A DNA stretch of 64,000 bases, from the NCBI GenBank assembly GCA_034423775.1, contig CP139918.1, positions 3,286,001 through 3,350,000 on the forward strand. Direction: 5' to 3'. Position numbers and translations under genes: made by a program. The notes under the pieces were generated by a model, which was given only the letters and a program-made list of their open reading frames with translations, was not told the origin of the DNA and ran no database searches. The DNA comes from Alphaproteobacteria bacterium US3C007. GTDB taxonomy: Bacteria; Pseudomonadota; Alphaproteobacteria; Rhodobacterales; Rhodobacteraceae. Below, piece after piece: positions 28,128 to 37,237 of this stretch (within the stretch, counting starts at the first letter, position 1; each line of letters opens with the position of its first letter).

Positions 28128-28589
28128 TCAATGACATTGCCCTTGAAGGTGGCACCCAAGCAAGCGTTGCGCATTTTCACCGAACTCTACCGGGAAAACA
28201 GTAAAATTGCAGGGTTGAACGCGCAATCTAAGTTCAAAATCTTCCACTGCGGCAAAAGCAATAATTTCTTCCTCAGCCGCAAGACTGCCACACCATTCCG
28301 CAAAACACTCAAAAATCAACGTGATCGGTTCTGAATACGGAATTTCAAATCCACGATGATGAAGCATAAAACCATCAAACTGCCCTTGCGTCGTCAAGGT
28401 TTCAAATGTCTGCTGTTTTTTCCAAACCGGTTGTTTGAAGGATATAGTTCCTTTTAAGATAACCACGCTATGTTCGCTATGAACACTGTTTAGATAACGT
28501 TCGACAACATCAGGCCGAACGCAGCTGAGCGCAACCGCTTGAGTAAAGCTGAAAACGTAAAGAAAAAGCATATAAATAATTTGTTTCAT
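28128..28589 (-). CDS. Hypothetical exported cysteine-containing protein
   Basis: About 153 aa from the ATG at 28589 (the frame is open to 28610). A signal peptide (MKQIIYMLFLYVFSFTQAVA) is followed by LSCVRPDVVERYLNSV. The mature part has a cysteine pair in the middle (FECFAEWCGS) and ends in a Cys-rich LLGCHLQGQCH. This architecture is familiar from hypothetical exported proteins of Rhodobacterales, but I cannot give a function. It stands alone, with its own AT-rich upstream region. Confidence 0.65.
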   Translation of the reverse strand: MKQIIYMLFLYVFSFTQAVALSCVRPDVVERYLNSVHSEHSVVILKGTISFKQPVWKKQQTFETLTTQGQFDGFMLHHRGFEIPYSEPITLIFECFAEWCGSLAAEEEIIAFAAVEDFELRLRVQPCNFTVFPVEFGENAQRLLGCHLQGQCH

Positions 28590-28746
28590 CTCATACCCTT
28601 CGGGTGCCAAACCACCAAGGCTTAACCATACGCTTTTTCAAAGCCACAAAACAAGAAAAGGCGCTTTGCAATGCGTTAACCGCTTTTCAAGTATAGGGCA
28701 GAGAAAGGGTTATAATTTTAAACCTCTGAATACGTCGCCCTTTGGA

Positions 28747-30033
28747 TCAAGATTTAGGGGCAAAGCTTGACGGATCAATGGTTGTGGGGCGACCGGGCAA
28801 ATCCATTTCGCTGCTTAGCGGCGCGTTGCGCGCGATAATTTTACCACGCCGCACAACCCTCAATCTATGTGCTCGCAATCTAATCGCCTCAATGCTGTCT
28901 TTCGCTTGCAGCAAGTTGAAATCTGCGAAGGCGCCTTTTTCGATACCATAGCCCTCAAGCCCCATTATTTGTGCTGAATTTTCAGTGATTGCGGTGAAGC
29001 ACCAGGCCATATCCTCACGGCTTGATAATTGACCCGCATGCAAACCCATAAACGCCACATCCAGCATATCTGCCCGGCCCAAAGAATACCAAGGGTCCAT
29101 CACGCAATCCGAACCAAAGCCAACCGTCACCCCCGCATCCCGCAGCTCGCGTACCCGCGTTTGGCCACGCCGCTTTGGGTAACTGTCATGCCGGCCCTGC
29201 AGCATGATATTGATCAAAGGATTAGGAATGACGCCAATGCCGGCCTCAACAATAAGTGGGATAAGCTTGGACACATAGTAGTTATCCATAGAATGCATTG
29301 ATGTCAGATGCGACCCGGCAACCCGCCCTTGCAGTCCAAGGCGCTGCGTTTCAAAGGCCAAAGTTTCAATATGTCGGCTCATCGGATCATCGCTTTCATC
29401 GCAATGCATATCCACCCTCAACCCGCGCTCAGCGGCAAGCTCGCACAATATCCGCACCGATGCCGCGCCATCGGCCATCGTTCGTTCAAAATGAGGGATA
29501 CCACCCACGATATCCACCCCCATATCCAAAGCCCGAATGGTGCGTTCAAGCGCTGCGGGATCGCGCAGCACCCCATCTTGCGGGAAGGCAACCAGCTGCA
29601 AATCCAGATAACCTTTTACCCGGTTGCGCACCTCTAAAAGCGCCTGCACACCGGTTAAGTTTGGATCGCAAGTATCCACATGCGAGCGGATTGCCCCAAT
29701 GCCCATTGAAACCGCCAAATCACAATAGCGCAGCGCCCGCTCAATGATATCATCGATGCTTTGCACCGCCTTTAACTCCCCCCAAAGCTCAATGCCTTCA
29801 AGCAATGTACCCGACATATTCATCCGAGGCGTGCCTAAAGAAAGCGTGGCGTCCATATGAAAATGCGGATCGACAAACGGCGGCGCAAGCAAGCAGCCTT
29901 CGGCCTCAATCACCTGCCGAGCCTCGGCTGAGATATCGCGCTCTACCGCCGCAATGCGATCACCTTTGCACCCAATATCCACGCCACTGCGCCCGTTTGG
30001 TAGAACCGCATTCTTTACCAATAAATCAAACAT
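28747..30033 (-). CDS. Cytosine deaminase-like amidohydrolase
   Basis: A 428-aa metal-dependent amidohydrolase of the CodA / N-isopropylammelide hydrolase type. Metal ligands are seen at DPHFHMDATL (residues 55-64), MHCDESDDPMS near 205, SHLTSMHS and GSDCVMDPWYSLG near 310, the last typical of cytosine deaminases. It removes an amino group from a pyrimidine-like ring. It is the last gene of a minus-strand operon with a BMP-family nucleoside importer, so it probably acts on the imported nucleobase. The ATG is eight bases after the permease stop. Confidence 0.88.
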   Translation of the reverse strand: MFDLLVKNAVLPNGRSGVDIGCKGDRIAAVERDISAEARQVIEAEGCLLAPPFVDPHFHMDATLSLGTPRMNMSGTLLEGIELWGELKAVQSIDDIIERALRYCDLAVSMGIGAIRSHVDTCDPNLTGVQALLEVRNRVKGYLDLQLVAFPQDGVLRDPAALERTIRALDMGVDIVGGIPHFERTMADGAASVRILCELAAERGLRVDMHCDESDDPMSRHIETLAFETQRLGLQGRVAGSHLTSMHSMDNYYVSKLIPLIVEAGIGVIPNPLINIMLQGRHDSYPKRRGQTRVRELRDAGVTVGFGSDCVMDPWYSLGRADMLDVAFMGLHAGQLSSREDMAWCFTAITENSAQIMGLEGYGIEKGAFADFNLLQAKDSIEAIRLRAHRLRVVRRGKIIARNAPLSSEMDLPGRPTTIDPSSFAPKS

Positions 30034-30041
30034 ACCAGCTC

Positions 30042-30983
30042 CTAGCGTTGGCCTTTAAACCAAGGGGTTAACAAAGCCCGTGGATAATCCGCGCTTCTGG
30101 CCGCGATCACAAGCGCAAAGATTGATAAGACGTAAGGAGCCGCTAGAAAAACTTGGCTGGGCACAGACGCGCCCACCTCGGTTTGAAGGCGTACCTGCAA
30201 AGCATCAAAGGCCCCAAATAAAACCGCCCCCAAAAGGGCCTTTCCGGGCCGCCAACTGGCGAAAATAACCAATGCGATGCAAATCCAGCCACGCCCATTT
30301 ACCATTCCAAAAAAGAATGCATCAAAGGCAGACATCGTTAAAAACGCGCCGCCAAGCGCCATCAAAGCCGATCCGGCCATCACGGCTCCAATGCGCAGCG
30401 CATAAACGCTTAATCCTTGCGCATCCACCGAGTTTGGATTGTCGCCAACCGCCTTTAAAGCAACACCCAGTGCGGTTTTGTTGAAAATGTACCAAACCAC
30501 GGCAACGCAAAAAAGCGCCAAGAACGTAAGCGCTGTTTGTTGAAACAAAATCGGACCAATGAAAGGCAAATCCGACAAAATCGGAATATCCAGCGCTCGA
30601 AAGGGCGTAATACGCGGCGGTGACGACACGGTTGGAAGCGCCGTACGGTATGAGAAATAGCTGACGGAGGTGGCAAAAAGCGTGATGCCCAAGCCCGATA
30701 CGTGCTGGCTTAAGCCCAGCGGGACCGTTAAAATGCCATGCAAAAACCCAAAAAACGCCCCTGCAAGCGCGGCAGCTAACACCCCACCCCATAAGCCAGC
30801 GCCCAACCAAACTGCCATCCAGCCGACCATTGCACCAGCCACGAAAATACCTTCGATACCAAGATTCAAAACACCAGATTTTTCGCAAATCAATGCGCCC
30901 AAAACGCCAAAGATAAGCGGAGTTGCGATCCTGATCGAGGCAGACCAAAAGCTTTCGCTGAGCAAAATTTGAAGAATATCCAT
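30042..30983 (-). CDS. BMP-type ABC transporter permease (second subunit)
   Basis: A 313-aa membrane protein of the BPD_transp_2 (LivH/RbsC) family. It starts MDILQILLSESFWSASIRIATPLIFGVLGALICEKSG, typical of the smaller permease of nucleoside importers (YufQ/NupQ type), with the marker segment NLGIEGIFVAGAM near residue 40. The ATG at 30983 lies two bases after the upstream permease stop; an open frame to 31016 is not a better start. Together with the next gene upstream it forms the channel. Confidence 0.9.
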   Translation of the reverse strand: MDILQILLSESFWSASIRIATPLIFGVLGALICEKSGVLNLGIEGIFVAGAMVGWMAVWLGAGLWGGVLAAALAGAFFGFLHGILTVPLGLSQHVSGLGITLFATSVSYFSYRTALPTVSSPPRITPFRALDIPILSDLPFIGPILFQQTALTFLALFCVAVVWYIFNKTALGVALKAVGDNPNSVDAQGLSVYALRIGAVMAGSALMALGGAFLTMSAFDAFFFGMVNGRGWICIALVIFASWRPGKALLGAVLFGAFDALQVRLQTEVGASVPSQVFLAAPYVLSIFALVIAARSADYPRALLTPWFKGQR

Positions 30984-30985
30984 GA

Positions 30986-32059
30986 TCAACGTCGCTCCAG
31001 CTGTCGGCGCACCCACACAATTTTATAACGTGCCACAAAGCCACCAACCAAAACGCAAAGTAAGGCCGTTGCCACAACCAGATCGGCAAGATAGGATGAA
31101 ACTCCCATAGCGCGGCTCATGCTATCGGCCCCCACAAAGACTGAGGCGATAAAAAGCGCCGACACGACCACCCCGCCGGGAGACAACCCCGCAAGCATCG
31201 CAACAACAATGCCTGTATAGCCAAAACCTGGGGATAGATCTGCGGTCAGATAGCCTTTTAATCCGGCTACTTCGCTTACACCCGCCAATCCTGCCAGGGC
31301 GCCCGAAATAGCTGCCGCTGTCAACAAGCTTCGATTGACCGGTATGCCTGCATGTCCGGCTGCATTTCGATTTTCACCAACCGCGCGCAATTTGAACCCC
31401 CAAACCGACCGCAATAGCATAAATTGCGCCACGGCGGCGCAGATCAGCGCGATAACAAACCCGTAATGAATGCGCATACGCTCCATCAAAGGCGGCAACA
31501 TGCCTTGATCCAAGATGGGCGCTGTCTGCGGCCAGCCAAGACCCATCGGATCTTTTAGCGGCCCCTCTAACATATATTGCAGAAAAATTAAGATAATAAA
31601 ATTCAGCAGCAATGTGGTGACCACCTCATCTGCCCCAAAGCGAATTTTAAGCGCCGCGGGCACCGCCATGCCAAAGGCACCAGCAGCACAGCCGCATAGA
31701 ATAATCACTGGGATCAACAGCAGCCCTGAAATATCCAGCACCCCTGTGCCAATCGCTGCTGCGGCCAAAGCACCCAAATAAAGCTGGCCTTCCGCACCGA
31801 TATTCCACAGTTTGGCCCGAAAGGCCAAGGCGGCGGCAAGCCCCGTAAATATCAACGGCGTGGCGCGCGTGAGCATTTCGGAAAACGCAAATTTTGAACC
31901 AAAAACGCCCATAAACATCTGCACGTATGAAGCCCCAACGGGGGCGCCTGCAAACATCAACGGAATTGCTGCCAAGAGCAACGCCACGCACGCAGACAGG
32001 ACAGGAATGCCCAGTTTCATAAAAGATGAAGCAGAGTCTCTGGCCTCAATTCGGATCAT
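30986..32059 (-). CDS. BMP-type ABC transporter permease (first subunit)
   Basis: A 357-aa inner-membrane protein with about ten helices (YufP/NupP type). Markers are FTGLAAALAFRAKLWNIGAEGQLYLGALAAA and the C-terminal LLSPGFGYTGIVVAMLAGLSP-like segment around residues 265-285. Its start overlaps the stop of the ATPase gene by four bases (ATGA-type), so the operon is tightly coupled. It imports nucleosides or related compounds with the neighbouring subunits. Confidence 0.9.
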   Translation of the reverse strand: MIRIEARDSASSFMKLGIPVLSACVALLLAAIPLMFAGAPVGASYVQMFMGVFGSKFAFSEMLTRATPLIFTGLAAALAFRAKLWNIGAEGQLYLGALAAAAIGTGVLDISGLLLIPVIILCGCAAGAFGMAVPAALKIRFGADEVVTTLLLNFIILIFLQYMLEGPLKDPMGLGWPQTAPILDQGMLPPLMERMRIHYGFVIALICAAVAQFMLLRSVWGFKLRAVGENRNAAGHAGIPVNRSLLTAAAISGALAGLAGVSEVAGLKGYLTADLSPGFGYTGIVVAMLAGLSPGGVVVSALFIASVFVGADSMSRAMGVSSYLADLVVATALLCVLVGGFVARYKIVWVRRQLERR

Positions 32060-33573
32060 GCCGCCTGCCCTGCCATCATCAAACCCAATTGCGCGCGGTC
32101 ACGCGTTTTTGCGGTGGAAAACGCGCCATCATGAACCACTAAAATGCGATCAGACAGCTTCAGAATTTCGTCTAAATCTTCGGATATCAGAACAATACCG
32201 GCGCCACGGCCGCGGGCCTCAAGAAGCCGCCGCGCCACCTCAGAGGCTGCCCCCATATCTAAACCGCGAGTGGGTTGATTTGCGAGAATAAGCTTGGGAC
32301 TGCGATCAAAAACCCGCGCCAAAATCAATTTTTGGATATTGCCGCCTGATAACAAGCGCGCCGAAGCCTGCGCCCCTGGCCCCCGCACGTCATATTCTAA
32401 CGATAGCGTCTCGGCATAATCGCGGATCGCATCGCGCCGCAGCAATCCGTTTTGTTGTATGGTCGGATCGTCCAACTGCTCTATAACCATATTCTCAGCA
32501 ACACTCATCGATCCCACAATTCCATCCCGATGGCGATCTTCTGGAATGCGCCCAACGCCGCGCGAAATCATCGCGGCGGGGGTAATATCCAACAGAGGTT
32601 GGTCTTCTATCAAGACCTCTCCGCTCTCGACCGAGAGCATGCCAGAGATCACGCCGGCCAAGGCTGTTTGGCCATTGCCCGAGACGCCTGCGATCCCTAG
32701 GATTTCACCAGAGAAAACGGTCAGGTCAACATTTTGCAAACTGTCGCGCCGGGCGCGCCCTTTCACAGAAACCCCCTTGAACCGCAGTATCGCCGGTCCA
32801 TTTGCTTGCGTTTCACGGGTATGGGATGGCGTTTCCGCCCCCACCATCAGTCGCGCAATTTGTTGCTCATCTGCCTGATCGGTTTTAATTTCTCCTGCAT
32901 TTTTGCCATGGCGCAAAACGGTGATGCGATGCGAAAATGACAAAACCTCACGCAATTTATGCGAAATAAAAATAACCGATAGCCCGTTCTGCGCCATGGC
33001 CCGAATGTTTTCAAACAGCGTATCCGCTTCTTGCGGCGTTAAAACGGCGGTTGGCTCGTCCAAAACGAGTATTTTTACATCGCGATATAGGGCTTTTAAA
33101 ATTTCAACGCGCTGACGTTCGCCCACCGTCAATTTACCCACAGCAACATCTAAAGGCGCCGTCAGACCGCTTTCGGCCATAATCGCGCGGATCTTCTTTT
33201 CAGCGGCGGCGCGTTTTCTTGGCAATAAGGTGAGACGTTCAGCCCCCAACATAATATTATCAACCGCATCCAAATTTTCGGCCAAGGTGAAATGTTGATG
33301 CACCATACCAATCCCCGCGGCAATCGCCGCCTGAGGATGCCCGAGCGTGAGCGGTAAAAACCGTTGATTGGCATCGGCCACTTCGATTTGCCCCGCATCC
33401 GGCATGTAATGTCCGAACAACATATTCATCAAAGTGGTTTTTCCAGCCCCATTTTCACCCAGCAATGCCAATATCTCTCCGCGGTGCAGATCAAGATCAA
33501 CATCGCAATTAGCAGCGATGGTTCCAAAGGTTTTGGACAGGCCTTTTAGGGCTAATATTTTATCAGAATGCAT
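32056..33573 (-). CDS. BMP-type ABC transporter ATPase (double cassette)
   Basis: A 505-aa ATPase with two fused nucleotide-binding domains, as in YufO/NupO/RbsA. The first has GENGAGKTTL, LTVGERQRVEILKALYRD and VLDEPTAVLTPQE. The second has the degenerate GVSGNGQTAL and LLSGGNIQKLILARV, followed by ILANQPTRGLDMGA, as usual for this family. The ATG is four bases after the T-tract of a terminator-like hairpin, with no ribosome-binding site visible, so its expression is probably limited compared with the binding protein. Confidence 0.92.
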   Translation of the reverse strand: MHSDKILALKGLSKTFGTIAANCDVDLDLHRGEILALLGENGAGKTTLMNMLFGHYMPDAGQIEVADANQRFLPLTLGHPQAAIAAGIGMVHQHFTLAENLDAVDNIMLGAERLTLLPRKRAAAEKKIRAIMAESGLTAPLDVAVGKLTVGERQRVEILKALYRDVKILVLDEPTAVLTPQEADTLFENIRAMAQNGLSVIFISHKLREVLSFSHRITVLRHGKNAGEIKTDQADEQQIARLMVGAETPSHTRETQANGPAILRFKGVSVKGRARRDSLQNVDLTVFSGEILGIAGVSGNGQTALAGVISGMLSVESGEVLIEDQPLLDITPAAMISRGVGRIPEDRHRDGIVGSMSVAENMVIEQLDDPTIQQNGLLRRDAIRDYAETLSLEYDVRGPGAQASARLLSGGNIQKLILARVFDRSPKLILANQPTRGLDMGAASEVARRLLEARGRGAGIVLISEDLDEILKLSDRILVVHDGAFSTAKTRDRAQLGLMMAGQAA

Positions 33574-33576
33574 TGT

Positions 33577-33607
33577 AAAAAAGGCCGGCCCTCTATACGG
33601 GCCGGCC
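33577..33607 (-). terminator. Intrinsic-terminator-like hairpin between binding-protein and ATPase genes
   Basis: A perfect 9-bp stem (GGCCGGCCC with GGGCCGGCC, 7-base loop) followed on the minus strand by TTTTTT. It sits after the stop of the binding-protein gene and directly before the ATG of the ATPase gene. It should attenuate transcription into the membrane and ATPase genes. Confidence 0.8.
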
Positions 33608-33614
33608 CGCTCTT

Positions 33615-34607
33615 TTATCCGTCAGACGCGGGTCGCGCATCATTCACATTCACACGAAACAGACCGTTGAGAATGTCTTTTTCGGTGGCTTTCACCGCGG
33701 CAGCAACATCAGCCGGTACCAGTTCTTCATCTAGAACCATAGATCCACCGCCAAAGGCCATGAAACTATATTGTCCATAATCAGCCGCCTCAAAATCATC
33801 TGAGGCCACCTTGGCGATGGCTTTATCTATGGTTGCTTCCATATGCCAAATCGCCGATGCCAAAATCGTTCCAGGATAATCACCGGACGTGTCAATCACA
33901 TTCCCAATCGCTTTTACTCCGCGCTCTACGGCAGCATCCGCAACGCCAAAGCGTTCTGCATACATAATATCAGCACCCGCATCCATCATCGCAAACGCGC
34001 TTTCTTTGGCTTTGGGCGGATCATACCAGCTGTCAATAAAGTTCACGAGGAACTTCACATCCGGGTTCACTGCGCGTGCGCCATCCATGAAAGCATGCAT
34101 CAAGCGGTTTACCTCAGGAATAGCGTAGCCACCCACCATGCCAATCATATTTGATTTGGTCATCGAGCCGGCGACCATGCCCGTCAAATAAGAAGGTTCA
34201 TGTATCCAATTGTCAAACACCGAGAAGTTCGGTGCCACGGGGCCGAAAGACGAGCCCATTAAAAACGCGGTTTCCGAATAATCTTTCGCCACTTTACGCG
34301 CGGCCCGCTCAAGGCCAAACACCTCGCCAACAATCAAATCATGTCCTTGTTCGGCATATTCGCGCATCACCCGCTCATAATCCGTATTGGCCACGTTTTC
34401 TGAAAACGTATATTCGATGGTTCCGCTTTCGGCGGCAGTGTTTAAAGCCTTATGAATGCGACTTATCCATTGCTGTTCGACGGGCAAAGTATAAATCGCG
34501 GCCACCTTAACTTTTTCCGCGGCAACAGTCCCGGCGCTTGCCAGCAATCCCACGGCGAGCGCTGCAGTGGTAAACAACCGCCGCCCCATTTTTTGTGAAA
34601 TATTCAT
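33615..34607 (-). CDS. BMP family ABC transporter substrate-binding protein
   Basis: A 330-aa periplasmic protein of the basic membrane protein (PnrA/Med) family. A signal peptide (RLFTTAALAVGLLASAGTVAA) is followed by EKVKVAAIYTLPVEQQWISRIH. It has EGHDL-type and MVAGSMTKSNMIGMVGGYAIPEVNRL segments, plus WYDPPKAKESAFAMMDAGADIMY. BMP proteins bind nucleosides, purines or similar ligands. It is the first gene of the uptake/deaminase operon. The promoter lies in the 300 bp upstream, which carries two dyads. Confidence 0.92.
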   Translation of the reverse strand: MNISQKMGRRLFTTAALAVGLLASAGTVAAEKVKVAAIYTLPVEQQWISRIHKALNTAAESGTIEYTFSENVANTDYERVMREYAEQGHDLIVGEVFGLERAARKVAKDYSETAFLMGSSFGPVAPNFSVFDNWIHEPSYLTGMVAGSMTKSNMIGMVGGYAIPEVNRLMHAFMDGARAVNPDVKFLVNFIDSWYDPPKAKESAFAMMDAGADIMYAERFGVADAAVERGVKAIGNVIDTSGDYPGTILASAIWHMEATIDKAIAKVASDDFEAADYGQYSFMAFGGGSMVLDEELVPADVAAAVKATEKDILNGLFRVNVNDARPASDG

Positions 34608-34907
34608 AAATTTCTCCCTCTAAGGTAATACGCAACCATCACGTTATTTGATCATTTGGTCAATAAATAGATTCTCAAACGGCCTTAAAATGTAAAAAAC
34701 CGTCAATTTTTTGAGCGATTTTTTATCCCCTAAAAAACCTTCTGAAAACCAAACCATGTAAATTACGAAAATTTATTTCGTAGCCTTCATTGCGCCAGAA
34801 GGTTTAAAAGGGTTCACCCGCTCTGCACGCGCTGTGCTGATCAGGGCACAAGATCGGCTTCCTAATATAAGCTTACGATTGAGGTTGTATTTTACCTTGC
34901 CATATCA
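34608..34907. promoter_or_regulatory. Upstream region of the BMP operon with two dyads
   Basis: No gene here. Two inverted repeats stand out. TTGATCATTTGGTCAA at 34648-34663 lies 40 bp before the binding-protein ATG (TTGATCA against TTGACCA, one mismatch). TACGAAA...TTTCGTA at 34764-34782 has perfect 7-bp arms and a 5-bp spacer. Either could be an operator of the BMP operon. The right end is the 3' side of the rpiR-like gene. No purine riboswitch fold was recognised. Confidence 0.45.
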
Positions 34908-35780
34908 TCACGTAAATTTTCGAAAAAGCTTCGTCTGGTCAAACATCTCTTCAAGCGCCTCCATCCTATCTTTTGTATCGCCCCAAGTGATGGCTTGAAC
35001 GGTAGAAATCATCGTTTCCAGCAAGAGCAACGGCGTGATCGCAGAATCCCACGCCGAAGGCACAACGATGCGGCTGCCAAAACTTTGCTCCGCCATCCGA
35101 TGAACCGGCGAACGCCATTGATCGGTGAATAATATAATTTTCGCGCCTTTATCATAGGCCATTTCTGCCAGTTTCAGCGTATTGTTTTCATAACGACGCA
35201 TATCGAAAATGATGAAGACATCCCCCGCTTTGACATCAAGCAAGTAATGAGGCCAGGTATTCGACGTCGATTGAATATGCGTAATTTTGGGTCGGATAAG
35301 CTGCATATGTAAAAATAGATACTCCGCCAAAATATGCGAAATTCGCCCCCCAACAATATAAAGATGATGGTTTGTGTCGGCCGCGATACGGCAGGCTTCA
35401 TCAAACGCAACAGAATCAATTTGTCCAAGCGTATGGCGGATATTATCAATCACCGACTCGGTAAACCTATTCAACAAATGTTCTGAAGGCGCCCCCTCTG
35501 ACCAAGCATCATGTTTTGCAATGGGGCTTTTCACCTTTGCCCGAAGCTCTTTGCGCAGCTCTGTTTGAAACTCAGGATAACCTTGAAAGCCAAGTTTTTG
35601 CACCATACGGGCAACAGTTGGAACAGACACTTTCGCATCTTTCGCCAAAGCGCTGAGAGGCCCCAAACCTGAGGCAGGGTAATTCTCAAGAATAGAATGC
35701 GCCAATTGCCGCTCTGCGCGCGTTAAATCATCAAGCTTGTTCTGAATGCGATCCGAAATTGTTAAACTGGCTTCAGTCAT
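34908..35780 (-). CDS. RpiR/MurR family transcriptional regulator
   Basis: About 290 aa from the ATG at 35780, preceded by AGGGGC; the much longer open frame to 36056 is an antisense shadow of the next gene. The N-terminal HTH_6 domain covers residues 5-80 (LTRAERQLAHSILENYPA, AKDAKVSVPTVARMVQKLGFQGYPEF). The C-terminal SIS domain covers about 120-260 (LYIVGGRISHILAEYLFLHMQ, DVFIIFDMRRYEN) and binds a small, often phosphorylated, ligand. It is divergent from the formylglutamate-amidohydrolase/TRAP operon across a 120-bp gap carrying an 8-bp inverted repeat, so it most likely regulates that operon. Confidence 0.92.
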   Translation of the reverse strand: MTEASLTISDRIQNKLDDLTRAERQLAHSILENYPASGLGPLSALAKDAKVSVPTVARMVQKLGFQGYPEFQTELRKELRAKVKSPIAKHDAWSEGAPSEHLLNRFTESVIDNIRHTLGQIDSVAFDEACRIAADTNHHLYIVGGRISHILAEYLFLHMQLIRPKITHIQSTSNTWPHYLLDVKAGDVFIIFDMRRYENNTLKLAEMAYDKGAKIILFTDQWRSPVHRMAEQSFGSRIVVPSAWDSAITPLLLLETMISTVQAITWGDTKDRMEALEEMFDQTKLFRKFT

Positions 35781-35811
35781 TGGCGCGCCCCTGCAGTTTT
35801 GATAAATAAAT

Positions 35812-35854
35812 AACACAATTAAAGTGCTGGGTAATATATTATCACTATTGTGTT
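35812..35854. promoter_or_regulatory. Inverted-repeat operator candidate in the rpiR/TRAP divergent promoter
   Basis: AACACAAT (35812-35819) and ATTGTGTT (35847-35854) are perfect inverted repeats whose starts are 35 bp apart, in an AT-rich region between the divergent regulator and operon. The right arm runs into TTGACA (35853-35858), a possible -35 box for the plus operon, so occupancy would block the promoter. Confidence 0.5.
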
Positions 35855-35900
35855 GACAGAAGCTTGTTTTGGCAAGAGCCTTGTCTGTGAAAGAGGAATC

Positions 35901-36680
35901 ATGACCAGCACGCCGATTGAATATTTCAACGACTACGTTGCCACGATAAACCCATCTGGCGCTTCCTCTATTGTGCTGGCCTGCGAGCACGCCTCTTCTT
36001 ACATTCCTGCTGCCTACAACGCTTTGGGTCTGACCGCGGAAGACCAGAGCAGCCATGCGGCCTGGGATCCAGGGGCTTTAGGTGTTGCACAAAAGCTATC
36101 TCACCTATTGAACGCAGTTTTGGTGGCCAGCCAAGCATCGCGCTTATTATATGACTGTAACCGCCCTCCAAGCGCGACAAGCGCCATGCCAACGCGCAGC
36201 GAGTTGATCGATATCCCCGGAAATAAAGATCTTTCCGCCACCGAAAAATCACAGCGAGTCAAGTTGTTTTATGAACCTTTTCGCGAACAATTGCATCAAG
36301 CCATGATGCGGCGACCTGATCCCATTTTGGTAACGGTTCATAGCTTTACGCCCGTTTATTTTGGCAAGCCAAGAGCCTTGAAAATAGGCATTTTACACGA
36401 TTCGGATACCCGGCTTGCGGATGCAATGCTGGATATTTCCAACGAAGAACGTGACAAAAATATAAAGCGTAACGCCCCTTATGGGCCTGAGGACGGCGTA
36501 ACACATACCCTGCAAGAACACGCGATTTCGCGCGGCCATCTCAACGTTATGCTAGAAATCCGCAATGATTTAATCGCAACAGACGATCAACAAAACACCG
36601 TGGCAAAAATGATCGCGAAATGGATTGATCGCGCCTGCAGCCGCTTAGGCGTGCCCGGAGATGTACAATGTCGCGCCTGA
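35901..36680 (+). CDS. N-formylglutamate amidohydrolase family protein
   Basis: A 259-aa enzyme from the ATG at 35901 (GAGGAA ribosome site); the frame is open to 35850. Family motifs are SIVLACEHASSYIPAAY, SSHAAWDPGALGVAQ, SRLLYDCNRPP, IDIPGN and VTVHSFTPVYFGKPR, the last with a conserved His. The family cleaves N-formylglutamate or related amides of glutamate. Here no hut genes are present; instead it heads an operon with a glutamine-synthetase-like ligase, so a gamma-glutamyl or N-acyl-glutamate substrate is plausible. Its 3' end overlaps dctQ by 13 bp. Confidence 0.88.
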   Translation: MTSTPIEYFNDYVATINPSGASSIVLACEHASSYIPAAYNALGLTAEDQSSHAAWDPGALGVAQKLSHLLNAVLVASQASRLLYDCNRPPSATSAMPTRSELIDIPGNKDLSATEKSQRVKLFYEPFREQLHQAMMRRPDPILVTVHSFTPVYFGKPRALKIGILHDSDTRLADAMLDISNEERDKNIKRNAPYGPEDGVTHTLQEHAISRGHLNVMLEIRNDLIATDDQQNTVAKMIAKWIDRACSRLGVPGDVQCRA

Positions 36681-37237
36681 TGCAGCTTTATATTGCGTCG
36701 ATTGACGGGGTCAATTTGCGGATTGGACGTATCGTGATGTACGGTATTTTTGTTTTGATGGGCATTTTATTATGGTCTTCGATCAGCAAAACATTTTTCT
36801 TACCCTCTTTATGGACGTTAGAAATGGCCCAATTTACCATGGTGGCCTACTATATTTTAGGGGGGCCTTATTCCCTACAAATGGGATCGAACGTGCGCAT
36901 GGATTTATTTTACGGCACGTGGTCTTTGCGCAAAAAAGCTTGGTTTGATTTGCTGACTGTTTTGTTTTTGATCTTCTATCTTGGGGTTCTGCTTTATGGC
37001 GCAATCAGTTCCACGGCCTATTCATTGGGATATTGGGGCACCGAGCCGTTCTCGTTTTTTGCAGGATTGCTCACCGGCGCTGAAGAAATCGGCCGGATGG
37101 AGCGCTCATCAACGGCTTGGCGCCCTTACATGTGGCCCATCAAAGCTTTGATGATCGTAGGCATGTTTTTAATGCTGCTGCAATGCCTGTCAGAATTGTT
37201 CAAAGATATTCTGCGCGTTAAGGGTGAAGCCATCTGA
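36668..37237 (+). CDS. TRAP transporter small permease, DctQ type
   Basis: A 189-aa membrane protein with four hydrophobic helices. The typical ..W.LEMAQFTMVAYYILGGPYSLQMGSNVRMDLFY segment links helices 2 and 3. It pairs with the DctM-type subunit. The last part carries an insertion between helices 3 and 4 (AGLLTGAEEIGRMERSSTAWRPYMWPIK), common in TRAPs for larger or amine-type solutes. The start overlaps the amidohydrolase gene and its stop shares one base with the dctM start. Confidence 0.9.
   Translation: MSRLMQLYIASIDGVNLRIGRIVMYGIFVLMGILLWSSISKTFFLPSLWTLEMAQFTMVAYYILGGPYSLQMGSNVRMDLFYGTWSLRKKAWFDLLTVLFLIFYLGVLLYGAISSTAYSLGYWGTEPFSFFAGLLTGAEEIGRMERSSTAWRPYMWPIKALMIVGMFLMLLQCLSELFKDILRVKGEAI

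Noticed and set aside
27962..28180. Minus-strand 72-codon frame
   Set aside because: Overlaps the exported hypothetical gene and has a random-looking composition.
34908..36056. RpiR regulator with a 92-residue N-terminal extension
   Set aside because: The extension is the antisense of the N-formylglutamate amidohydrolase gene and its promoter; the ATG at 35780 has a good ribosome site and gives the normal family length.
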